Below, piece by piece: positions 1 through 6,538 of a DNA stretch of 7,382 nucleotides. Positions within the stretch are counted from its first letter, which is position 1. The number at the start of each line of letters is the position of its first letter. Both the position numbers and the translations under genes were made by a program. Under the pieces are notes generated by a model. The model was not told where the DNA came from. It worked only from the letters and a program-made list of their open reading frames with translations, and did no database searches. Source of the stretch: Actinomycetes bacterium (lineage in GTDB: Bacteria > Actinomycetota > Aquicultoria > CAJVYJ01 > JAUVQD01); the NCBI GenBank assembly GCA_030666075.1, contig DAOUYN010000038.1, positions 1 through 7,382 on the forward strand. The letters run 5' to 3'.

Positions 1-1305
1 ATGGCGGCCGTACTCGTCTTGGGACTGACTCTCGTGAATTTAGTGCGAAGCTCATACAAACGAGAAAGCAGTCTCGCGCACAAGCTGCGTGATTCTATCC
101 ATGATCTGTCGGTCATCAGCGACATATCCCTGGAAATAAGCCGGGGCCTCGAGGTTGACGCCCTGCTAAAACTTGTGTCTGAGAGTGTGGCGCAGCTCCT
201 CAAGGCCGAGGCCGGGATGGTTCTTCTGCGCGAAGATGGAGACGATCCGACTCGCGCTTTTGTATACAACCTGCCCGCGGCCTGCCTGCGAGAAGTCACG
301 GCCGACGCCGGTCCAGCCGGACTCATTCTTCGGAGCGGAAAACCGGCGATTATCGACGATTATGCAGCCACCCCAGCGGCTCTTCGCTCATTCATAGCTG
401 CCGGAGTAGAGTCGGCGGTCCTAGTGCCTATCCTGGCGGCAGGCACACCCAATGGCGTCCTGGGGGCTATGTCGCTGACGGGGAGCCGGCGCAGATTTAC
501 AGATCACGACCGGCGGCTCCTGCAAGCCGTAGCCCTGCAGGCCGGCATAGCTCTGGAAAACTCGTTCCTCTACTCGACCCAAAGAAATATTGCCGATACT
601 CTGCAAACCGCCCTCTTGACCGTGCCGGAAAAGATCGATGGCCTGACCTTCAGCCATCTTTACTGCTCAGCGACAGAAACCACAAAAGTCGGTGGAGACT
701 TTTACGACCTCTTCGAGATCAAACCAGGTCATGCCGCCATCGTCATCGGCGATGTCTCCGGAAAAGGTCTGGGGGCCGCCACGTTAACATCGTTGATCAA
801 GAGCACGATCCGCGCTTATACCTACGAAAATCAGGAGCCATCGGACGCTTTGGCTAAAACTAATATGGCCATCCGAAAACACATCACCGAACCGGCGGTC
901 TTTGTGACGGTCTTTCTGGGCATTCTCGAGATGAGGACGGGCAGGCTGATCTATTGCCGGGCCGGCCATCCGCCGCCGATATTGAAAGCGGGACGATCCA
1001 GCGTGACCCTCCTTGAACAGGGCTCCCCACCCCTGTGCGTCTTCGATGAACTAAGTTATGAGAGCGGCCGGGCGACGCTCGACAGAAACGACACATTGGT
1101 CCTATACACGGACGGCATCATCGAAGCAAGGGGTCAAACAGACATGTTCGGCGAGGACCGTTTGATCAACCTTATAGGGAACGCACCACGGGAATCCACC
1201 CGATCTCTGGCGGAAGAGATATTCGACGAAGTAGACGGGCACACGAACGGACATTTTTCTGACGACGCGGCTGTCTTGACGGTTTCTCTGAAAACATCCG
1301 AGTAG
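1..1305 (+). CDS. GAF-domain PP2C/SpoIIE-type serine phosphatase, probably N-terminally truncated by the window
   Basis: The product resembles RsbU/SpoIIE-type protein serine phosphatases, which dephosphorylate anti-anti-sigma (STAS) proteins or similar targets in response to a sensed signal. Residues 1-16 are hydrophobic and look like the end of a membrane anchor, followed by a short helical linker. A GAF-like sensor domain covers about 30-190. The catalytic PP2C domain covers about 205-432 and keeps the metal-binding acidic residues: GGDFYD (D233, D236), GDVSGKG (D251), YTDG (D371) and DDAAVL (D421, D422); AGHPPP at 321-326 is also typical. The ATG at base 1 coincides with the window edge, so the true start, and more membrane segments or a sensor domain, may lie upstream. 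It stops with TAG at 1303-1305. No partner anti-sigma or STAS gene is visible, so the target is unknown. Confidence 0.9.
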   Translation: MAAVLVLGLTLVNLVRSSYKRESSLAHKLRDSIHDLSVISDISLEISRGLEVDALLKLVSESVAQLLKAEAGMVLLREDGDDPTRAFVYNLPAACLREVTADAGPAGLILRSGKPAIIDDYAATPAALRSFIAAGVESAVLVPILAAGTPNGVLGAMSLTGSRRRFTDHDRRLLQAVALQAGIALENSFLYSTQRNIADTLQTALLTVPEKIDGLTFSHLYCSATETTKVGGDFYDLFEIKPGHAAIVIGDVSGKGLGAATLTSLIKSTIRAYTYENQEPSDALAKTNMAIRKHITEPAVFVTVFLGILEMRTGRLIYCRAGHPPPILKAGRSSVTLLEQGSPPLCVFDELSYESGRATLDRNDTLVLYTDGIIEARGQTDMFGEDRLINLIGNAPRESTRSLAEEIFDEVDGHTNGHFSDDAAVLTVSLKTSE

Positions 1306-1423
1306 CTCGCCAAAGCCGCCTTCACCCAGCCTTTTAACAGAAATGATTGCGATCTCCTTAACAGGGCATAACGACATCTTGAACGAGATATACCAGCTCA
1401 TAGGGTAAGGGAGTTTTATCAGA

Positions 1424-1882
1424 ATGGTAAGAAAGCTTAAGGGTTTAGTAGTGACTGTGATCGTTTTAGCCGTGGCGTTTAGCGCTGCCGGAGCGGCATC
1501 CACAACGGAACAATCGCGCACCGAAGATTTGACTCACCCATCCGCTCACCATCTAGACGGTGAGCAAAAAGGCCTGCAAGAGGAGCAAGAGGGCGAGCAA
1601 GAAGGTCAGCAGGAGGAAGACGAAGGCGAAGAGAGCCAGAAGAATCTGGCCGCGCGAGCCAAGATCAGCGAGAAGCAGGCTAAAGAAGCAGCTGAAATGG
1701 CTACGGGCGGAACCGCGACCGAAGTCGAGCTTGATGAGCAAAACGGCCAGGTGGTCTACGAGGTCGAGGTAGGCGACAAAGAGGTCATCGTAAATGCTGA
1801 AAACGGGAAGATCATCAGCACAGACAATGACTCGGATGATGACGATGATGATGACGATGACAACAATTCGAACAACAATTAG
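1424..1882 (+). CDS. Secreted PepSY-domain protein with acidic linker and poly-Asp tail
   Basis: This 152-residue protein starts at an ATG preceded by AAGGGAG (1407-1413). Residues 1-25 form a signal peptide: basic MVRKLK, a hydrophobic core, then a small-residue cleavage region (AGA/AS near 22-26). No lipobox cysteine is present, so it should be released or remain peripheral. Residues 46-72 are a low-complexity Glu/Gln/Gly stretch. Residues about 79-133 match a single PepSY domain: a helix beginning ISEKQAKEAA, then strands with VVYEVEV and the closing pattern VIVNAENGKIIST. The C-terminus has nine consecutive Asp (138-146) followed by NNSNNN. PepSY domains occur in peptidase propeptides and in exported proteins of unclear role, often proposed to be inhibitory or binding modules. 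The strongly acidic regions suggest cation binding, which is an inference. It is followed directly by a terminator and appears to be its own unit. Confidence 0.85.
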   Translation: MVRKLKGLVVTVIVLAVAFSAAGAASTTEQSRTEDLTHPSAHHLDGEQKGLQEEQEGEQEGQQEEDEGEESQKNLAARAKISEKQAKEAAEMATGGTATEVELDEQNGQVVYEVEVGDKEVIVNAENGKIISTDNDSDDDDDDDDDNNSNNN

Positions 1883-1902
1883 TCGGTAGTCCTCACGACG
1901 TT

Positions 1903-1935
1903 AAAGACGGCCCTCACGAGGGCCGTCTTTTTGTT
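1903..1935 (+). terminator. Rho-independent terminator between convergent genes
   Basis: AAAGACGGCCCT (1903-1914) pairs perfectly with AGGGCCGTCTTT (1919-1930) around a four-base CACG loop, giving a 12-bp stem followed by a T-rich tract to 1935. It lies 20 nt after the PepSY gene stop and just beyond the hypE stop (1946), so it ends the plus-strand transcript. Read from the minus strand the stem also ends in TTT but the tract after it is not T-rich, so termination of the hyp operon here is possible but weaker. Confidence 0.9.
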
Positions 1936-1945
1936 TCATGCCTCT

Positions 1946-2956
1946 TTAGCAGATGCGGGGTTGCTGATCGGCAGTGAGATAGCGCAGAATACGTCGTCCG
2001 CCGAACTCAGTAAGTAGCTCTACGCGCGGACGGGCCGATCCTGTTTCGTTTACGCGCCCGACAGCGATGGCCTGCGGGCAGCCGCCCCGCTCTTGCAGCG
2101 CGGCCACGGCTTCGTCAGCGCTCTGCGCCGAGACCACTAAGACCAAGCGGCCCTCGCACGCCAGATACAGCGGATCCAGCCCGAGGATATCGGCCGTATC
2201 GCGGACGGCCGGCGAGACCGGAACCGCGCTTTGAACGATTTCGACGCTCGCCCCGATCTGAGATGCCAGCTCATTTAGGACAGTTGCCAGGCCGCCGCGG
2301 GTAGGATCGCGCATCCAGCGCAATTCCTGCCCAACCGCCCCGATAACGGCGGCAGCGGCCCCGGCCACCGAAGCGCAATCGCTCTTGACCCCGTCGAGCC
2401 CGAAATCGTAACGATGACACAAAACCGCCGCTTCGTGATCGCCGAGCGGCCCGGTGACGATCACGATGTCGCCGGCCTGCACTCGCCCGGCGCTGATCTG
2501 CGCACCGTCGCGCAATCGACCGACACCGGCTGTATTTAACACGACCCCCCTTAAGGCGCTATGTTCCATTACCTTGGTGTCTCCGGTCACGACGCGCACA
2601 CCGGCCTCCACGGCGGCTTCGGAAACCGACCCCATAATCCGACGCAATAAGTCCAGCTCAAAGCCCTCGGAACCGACGACCGCCAGGCTGAGATAGGCGG
2701 GTTCGGCGCCCTGTGCGGCCAAATCATTGACCGTACCAAAGACCGCGAGGCGGCCGATATCGCCGCCCGGAAAAAAGAGCGGGTCCACTACAAATGAATC
2801 GGTAGTGAAGGCAAATCGTTCTTGCCCGAGCGATACGGTGGCCGCATCGTCGAGTTCTCCGGGTTCAAAGCCCGCCCCGAAAAAGCCGTCTATCAGCTCA
2901 GCCGTGAGCCGCCCCCCGCTACCGTGCCCCATGCGGAGCTTCTCTCCACTACCCAT
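1946..2956 (-). CDS. hypE: Carbamoyl dehydratase HypE, [NiFe] hydrogenase maturation
   Basis: HypE takes the carbamoyl group from HypF on its C-terminal cysteine and dehydrates it with ATP to a thiocyanate, the source of the cyanide ligands on the active-site iron. The 336 residues match the family length. Visible motifs: HGSGG (11-15), LDDAA (36-40), a TTDSFVVDP segment (51-59), GTVNDLAAQGA (74-84), GDTKVME (125-131), GPLGDHEAA (169-177), RDPTRGGLATVLNE (216-229), ACEGR (266-270), and the diagnostic C-terminal PRIC whose Cys336 is the carbamoylation site. The start chosen is ATG 2956, which overlaps the end of hypC-hypD by 8 nt and gives a usual N-terminus. An in-frame ATG at 2932 (328 residues) has a better ribosome-binding site. 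The reading frame also stays open upstream to 3217, but that part lies inside hypD and is not HypE-like. It is the last gene of the operon. Confidence 0.96.
   Translation of the reverse strand: MGSGEKLRMGHGSGGRLTAELIDGFFGAGFEPGELDDAATVSLGQERFAFTTDSFVVDPLFFPGGDIGRLAVFGTVNDLAAQGAEPAYLSLAVVGSEGFELDLLRRIMGSVSEAAVEAGVRVVTGDTKVMEHSALRGVVLNTAGVGRLRDGAQISAGRVQAGDIVIVTGPLGDHEAAVLCHRYDFGLDGVKSDCASVAGAAAAVIGAVGQELRWMRDPTRGGLATVLNELASQIGASVEIVQSAVPVSPAVRDTADILGLDPLYLACEGRLVLVVSAQSADEAVAALQERGGCPQAIAVGRVNETGSARPRVELLTEFGGRRILRYLTADQQPRIC
2942..2947 (-). promoter_or_regulatory. Ribosome-binding site supporting the internal hypE start
   Basis: On the minus strand GGAGAG (2947-2942) sits 9 nt before the ATG at 2932. 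The upstream ATG at 2956 has no recognisable Shine-Dalgarno sequence and would rely on coupling to the terminating ribosomes of hypC-hypD, whose TAG is at 2951-2949. Both starts leave the HGSGG motif intact, so the sequence alone does not decide. Confidence 0.45.
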
Positions 2957-4220
2957 AGATATACGCGGCCCGGCAGGACCCCTCCGACGACACCATGCAC
3001 GGTCCGACCGGGGTTTGCGGCAAACACGAATGGCCCCAGAGCGGACATTCGAGCGGTTTTGCCCGCCCGCCCAGGATCTCTCCGCACCGGCACCCCGGCG
3101 GCTCGGGCACCTCGTGCATCTCCAGCTCAAACCGCCGACGTGCGTCGAAGCGGCCCCACTCTCCCCGTAGTGCCAGCGCGCTGTCCGGGATGATGCCGAC
3201 ACCGCGCCATGACCCATCGACGACCTCGAACACTTCGTTTATCAGCTCTTGCGCCTTGCGGCTTCCTTCATACTTGACGGCTCGCGCATATTGGTTGCCG
3301 ACGCCGCCTTCTCCCCGGGCCATTTTCGCCACCAGCATCGTTGTCGCTTCCAAGACGTCGAGCGGCTCAAAGCCGGCTATGACCGAAGCGACGCCAAAGT
3401 CTCTGGCGATCGGCTCATATGGAGCCACGCCGATGACTGTCGATACATGGCCCGGACATAGGAGTCCGTCGATAGCGGAGTCCGGATCACTAAGGAGAGC
3501 GGTCAGTGCCGGCGGCACCAACCGATGCATGACCAACGCGCTGAAGTTTGTTAAACGCGAACGATCGGCGTCCTTGACCGCTCCGGCTATCAGCGGCGCC
3601 GTCGTCTCAAAACCGACCCCTAAGAAAACCACCTCTCCCTCGCGGCCGCGGGCCAGCTCCAAGGCTTGTTCCGGACCATACACGACGACGACGTCTGCCC
3701 CATCCACCCTCGCCGATTCCAAGCTGCCGCGCGAGCCGGGGACATGGAGCATGTCCCCGAAGGTGGCAATGGTCGCCCGACCGCTGAGCGCCAGGTCGAT
3801 CGCCATGTCGATCTCTCCGGGCGGGGTAACGCAGACCGGACAGCCCGGCCCCGAGATGAGATCTATATTCCGGGGCAACCGGGCGCGGATATCGCTACGG
3901 GCAATAGCTGTCGTATGGGTGCCGCAGACTTCCATGATGGTGGTCGCATCCAGCTGCGCAGCAGATGTTTCGATGTCAGCGAAGAGAGTCTCGGCCCTAG
4001 CCTCCCTCTCGCTGAGCTCCCCCAGCAATTTTATAGATGCCTCGGCCGCGGCCGTATTCATGACCTCTAGGGCCGTACCGGCATGGACCATAACGAAATC
4101 CCCGATCTTAGCCTCGGGCGTTAAATGAAGATTTACCGCCATCTCGACCTCGCCGACAGCGGCGCGCCCTCGGCCATCCACTTGTATCTCGATCACTTCT
4201 CCGGGTACTCCCAGACACAT
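2949..4220 (-). CDS. HypC-HypD fusion protein, Fe(CN)2CO assembly scaffold for [NiFe] hydrogenase
   Basis: One 423-residue reading frame encodes both HypC and HypD, which normally are separate proteins that together hold and build the Fe(CN)2CO group. The HypC part (about 1-72) has the canonical MCLGVPGEV start with essential Cys2, and GDFVMVHAG (40-48) with the conserved His46. The HypD part (about 73-423) has EVCGTHT (Cys99), GPGCPVC (Cys127, Cys130), FGDMLHVPGS (154-163), GFETTAP (203-209), CPGHVS (255-260), NQYARAVKYEGS (309-320), and the C-terminal cysteine set for the iron-sulfur cluster (Cys377, 379, 392, 399, 408, 416) with PVGPCMVSSEG. The seam is compact: the usual first dozen HypD residues are absent and no start codon suits a separate HypD. 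GGAGAGG (4235-4229) lies 8 nt before the ATG. It begins 15 nt after hypF and overlaps hypE by 8 nt. Confidence 0.95.
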   Translation of the reverse strand: MCLGVPGEVIEIQVDGRGRAAVGEVEMAVNLHLTPEAKIGDFVMVHAGTALEVMNTAAAEASIKLLGELSEREARAETLFADIETSAAQLDATTIMEVCGTHTTAIARSDIRARLPRNIDLISGPGCPVCVTPPGEIDMAIDLALSGRATIATFGDMLHVPGSRGSLESARVDGADVVVVYGPEQALELARGREGEVVFLGVGFETTAPLIAGAVKDADRSRLTNFSALVMHRLVPPALTALLSDPDSAIDGLLCPGHVSTVIGVAPYEPIARDFGVASVIAGFEPLDVLEATTMLVAKMARGEGGVGNQYARAVKYEGSRKAQELINEVFEVVDGSWRGVGIIPDSALALRGEWGRFDARRRFELEMHEVPEPPGCRCGEILGGRAKPLECPLWGHSCLPQTPVGPCMVSSEGSCRAAYIYG

Positions 4221-4228
4221 ACTCCCAC

Positions 4229-4235
4229 CCTCTCC
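4229..4235 (-). promoter_or_regulatory. Shine-Dalgarno sequence of hypC-hypD
   Basis: GGAGAGG on the minus strand, 8 nt before ATG 4220-4218, occupies most of the 15-nt gap after the hypF stop (4238-4236). It fixes the start of the HypC part at the family-typical MCLGVPG, with Cys2 exposed after removal of Met1. Confidence 0.7.
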
Positions 4236-5858
4236 CTATATTCCGCGCAGCCGCGTCTGCTCGGCCGCGACAACTGCTTGACCGAGGCTGATGCCGCCGT
4301 CGTTGATCGCGATCTTTTCCGGAACGTGTACGTTGAACCCGACTTTTTTGAGCCGCCTGATCGCTGACGCCAACAGCCGGGCGTTAACAAAGACCCCACC
4401 CGCAAGAACGACATCCTCGAGCCCATCCCGCTCGCGCAAGCGGATCGCGACATCGACGATCGCTATCGCCAACCCCTGGTGAAAGCGGCTCGATATCTCG
4501 GCCGGCGACGCTCCCGCGCTTTGGTCGGCCACGAGCTCGGTCCACATCGGCCCCTGATCGACTTCTATTGAATCGCCGCTTTCGACTACCTCAAACGTGT
4601 AGGCGCCGGAGACATTGTGAGATATCGCCTCCAAAACCGAGGCGGCCCGGCCCTCGTAGGTCTGGGTCGTCTGGGTGAGAGCCACAGCGGCGACTGCTTC
4701 AAAGAGACGGCCGGCGCTTGATGTTCGTACTGTGTTGACACCTTGTTCTAGCTGTTTGACAACCGTGCCGATCCGCTCCGGCTCTATTCCGGGGAGAAGC
4801 CTGGCGATCTCTGTTGACCCCAGACCGATCCCGCGTAAGTGGCTGACGGCGCTGCGCCAGGGATAGCGGGCCGGCGCGTCGCCGCCCGGGAGCACGACTT
4901 CTTGCAGATGCGCCGCTCGCCTGTAGCCGGAACGATCACATACCAGCCACTCTCCACCCCAGAGAACACCGTCATCTCCCCAACCGAGACCATCGAACGC
5001 CACTCCGATCACCGGGCGGCTCAATTGTCGCTCCGCCATCACGGCCGCGATATGGGCGTGGTGATGCTGGACTTCGATGAGGGGCAGCCCGAGATTGCGG
5101 GCGAAATCGGTGGAGATATAGTCTGGGTGACGGTCGCAGGCCGCGACTTGCGGCTCTATCTTCAACAATGAGGCCATCTTGGCGATCGTCTCTTCGTAGC
5201 GCTGCAAACAAGTCGTGTCACTCAGGTCTCCGATATACGGACCGATGTGAGCCCACTCCTTGTCTGCCAGACATATAGTCGCCTTGAGATCGGACCCGCA
5301 GGCGATGATGGCTGGATACCGGCCCTCGACCGGCACGGCGTGCGGCGTGCGGCCGCGCCCGCCGCGTACAGTGATCGTCACGTCTGCGGCCCTGCGAACG
5401 ACCGAGTCGTCACAGGGATTGGTTATGTTGCGATCGTGCATCAGCCAGCCCTCAGCCATATCCTTGAGACTGTCACGCGCCTGCGTGTTCTCCGCCAACA
5501 GAGCACCCCCGGCGGCGTTCGCGCTGGTATATATGAGCGGACGCGCCAACTTTTCCAGGAGCAATACCTGCATGGCCGTGTACGGCAACATCAATCCGAC
5601 CGTATTCAGCCCCGGGCTGATGTCCCCGATAAAAGGCCGTGGTCCTTGATCATTACCATCGGCAACGGGCGCCTGCTGAACTAACAAGATCGGTCTATCG
5701 GCGCTTTGCAGTACCTGGCGTTCACGAACTCCGATCACCCCCAATGTTCCGGCCATCTCGAGATCGGCTACCATGACGGCTAGAGGCTTCTCCGGCCGAT
5801 GCTTGAGGAGGCGCAGGCGCTCGACGACCGCAGGGGCGGTAGCGTCACAAACGAGATG
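4236..5858 (-). CDS. hypF: HypF carbamoyltransferase, C-terminal part (after the frameshift)
   Basis: This frame continues HypF from the one-base shift at 5858 to the TAG at 4238-4236. It opens with HLVCDAT and the LLKHRPEKPLAVM segment of the YrdC-like domain, continues through LMLPYTAMQ and YTSAN, and ends that domain with CDDSVVRRAAD. The C-terminal Kae1-like carbamoyltransferase domain follows, with ACGSDLKAT, the metal-binding HHHAH (residues 493-497 of the reconstructed 768-residue protein), FDGLGWGDDGVLWGGEW, TYEGRAA and LAGGVFVNARL near the end. The rejoined length fits the HypF family. The first ordinary start in this frame is ATG 5774, 5 nt after the stop of the upstream frame; a protein begun there would lack the start of the YrdC-like domain. 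The usual RRxRGYxP motif of the domain reads RGGRGRTP here. Confidence 0.93.
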   Translation of the reverse strand, partial: HLVCDATAPAVVERLRLLKHRPEKPLAVMVADLEMAGTLGVIGVRERQVLQSADRPILLVQQAPVADGNDQGPRPFIGDISPGLNTVGLMLPYTAMQVLLLEKLARPLIYTSANAAGGALLAENTQARDSLKDMAEGWLMHDRNITNPCDDSVVRRAADVTITVRGGRGRTPHAVPVEGRYPAIIACGSDLKATICLADKEWAHIGPYIGDLSDTTCLQRYEETIAKMASLLKIEPQVAACDRHPDYISTDFARNLGLPLIEVQHHHAHIAAVMAERQLSRPVIGVAFDGLGWGDDGVLWGGEWLVCDRSGYRRAAHLQEVVLPGGDAPARYPWRSAVSHLRGIGLGSTEIARLLPGIEPERIGTVVKQLEQGVNTVRTSSAGRLFEAVAAVALTQTTQTYEGRAASVLEAISHNVSGAYTFEVVESGDSIEVDQGPMWTELVADQSAGASPAEISSRFHQGLAIAIVDVAIRLRERDGLEDVVLAGGVFVNARLLASAIRRLKKVGFNVHVPEKIAINDGGISLGQAVVAAEQTRLRGI

Positions 5859-6538
5859 AAACCCCCGACGCCCTTGATGGCCAAAATGCGTCCATCATCG
5901 AGTGCTTCGACCGCAGCATCCAGCGCATCGCGCCCGGTCGATTGACCTTCACTGTCAAGAAACGCGTATTGCGGCCCGCACTCCCAGCAGGCGTTCGGTT
6001 CAGCGTGATAGCGCCGGTCGTCCTCAAATTCATACTCAAAGCGGCAATCGAGACAAAGATGGAAAGAGCGCATCGACGTCCGCTCCCTGTCGTATGGCAA
6101 CTCGCGGACGATCGTATACCGCGGGCCGCATCGACAACAATTGATAAACGGATACTCGTATCGCCGATCGAGAGGGTCCAATAGTTCGCTTCGGCACTGC
6201 TCGCAAAGGCCTATATCCACCGGGAGAAAACGCTCGAGACCACTCTGACCGTCGCTCGGCAGAATCTTGAACCCGGCCGGAACGGCCCGCATGCCTATTT
6301 CATCTACGTTGATCCGACGCAAGACGGCCGGGGCCGGCGCTTTTTCCTCGAGATCCCGGAGGAAAGCCGCACACTCATCCGGGTCCCCCTCTATCTCAGC
6401 GATGACCGCGCCGCCGGCATTCTTGGCCCAGCCGCCCAGGCTCCGCTCCAACGCCAATTTGTGTAAGAAGGGCCGAAATCCGACTCCTTGCACGATGCCT
6501 GTGATATGAACTCGATACCGTTTACCTGTCGTCTTCAT
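5780..6538 (-). CDS. hypF: HypF carbamoyltransferase, N-terminal part (frame ends early at a frameshift)
   Basis: HypF uses carbamoyl phosphate and ATP to make carbamoyl adenylate and passes the carbamoyl group to HypE. Counting from the GTG at 6541, this part has the acylphosphatase domain (about 8-95: VQGVGFRPF with catalytic Arg23, and Asn41 in WAKNAGG), zinc finger one (Cys113, 116, 135, 138), zinc finger two (Cys163, 166, 185, 188), and the start of the YrdC-like domain with AIKGVGGF (221-228). After Phe228 the frame reads 25 unrelated residues and stops at TAG 5782-5780, while the neighbouring frame continues HypF without loss. ATG 6538 is preferred over the adjacent GTG 6541; a GGGGG (6551-6547) lies 8 nt upstream of it. 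The gene overlaps the end of the protease gene by 17 nt. Confidence 0.93.
   Translation of the reverse strand: MKTTGKRYRVHITGIVQGVGFRPFLHKLALERSLGGWAKNAGGAVIAEIEGDPDECAAFLRDLEEKAPAPAVLRRINVDEIGMRAVPAGFKILPSDGQSGLERFLPVDIGLCEQCRSELLDPLDRRYEYPFINCCRCGPRYTIVRELPYDRERTSMRSFHLCLDCRFEYEFEDDRRYHAEPNACWECGPQYAFLDSEGQSTGRDALDAAVEALDDGRILAIKGVGGFISFVTLPPLRSSSACASSSIGRRSL
5823..5846 (-). other. Potential hairpin downstream of the hypF frameshift site
   Basis: On the minus strand GACG (5846-5843) and ACCGC (5840-5836) pair with GCGGT (5831-5827) and CGTC (5826-5823), with a CT bulge (5842-5841) and a CCCT loop (5835-5832). That is nine base pairs, beginning 11 nt after the slippery heptamer. It could act as a stimulatory structure, but the spacer is somewhat long for that and GC-rich coding sequence forms such hairpins by chance. 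Confidence 0.35.
5858..5866 (-). other. Frameshift site in hypF: G5 run and -1 slippery heptamer
   Basis: The coding strand reads GTC GGG GGT TTC ATC across 5869-5855. HypF homology needs one more base: a sixth G gives GVGGFHLVC. The same bases form G GGT TTC (5864-5858), an exact X XXY YYZ heptamer in the upstream frame. A -1 slip there would decode GGF followed by CAT CTC GTT TGT, again GGFHLVC. Homopolymer sequencing error, real single-base deletion and programmed slippage are all compatible with the sequence. Confidence 0.85.

Noticed and set aside
1306..1423. Promoter for the PepSY gene
   Set aside because: Two TTAACA-like boxes (1334-1339 and 1358-1363) and a GATATA-like stretch near 1387-1392 exist, but none pair at a usual spacing, so no promoter is claimed.
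1102..1521. Minus-strand open frame of 139 codons
   Set aside because: It covers the end of the phosphatase gene, the spacer and the start of the PepSY gene, and shows no domain or ribosome-binding site worth noting.
1834..1861. GAT/GAC-rich microsatellite or CRISPR-like repeat
   Set aside because: It is the in-frame poly-Asp tract of the PepSY protein; there are no spaced repeats, and no CRISPR array is present in the window.
2957..3217. N-terminal extension of the hypE frame by 87 codons
   Set aside because: The extension is antisense-free but lies entirely within hypD in another frame; its Arg/Ser/Trp-rich sequence is unlike HypE, and the family N-terminus fits ATG 2956 or 2932.
2995..4128. 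Long open frame of 377 codons on the plus strand
   Set aside because: It lies antisense to the HypC-HypD fusion, has a low-complexity Ser/Pro/Arg/Thr composition with no domain, and arises from GC-rich codon structure on the opposite strand.
5260..5649. Plus-strand open frames of 129-145 codons
   Set aside because: They are antisense to well-supported hypF motifs (YTSAN, CDDSVVR, ACGSDLKAT) and have no recognisable protein features.
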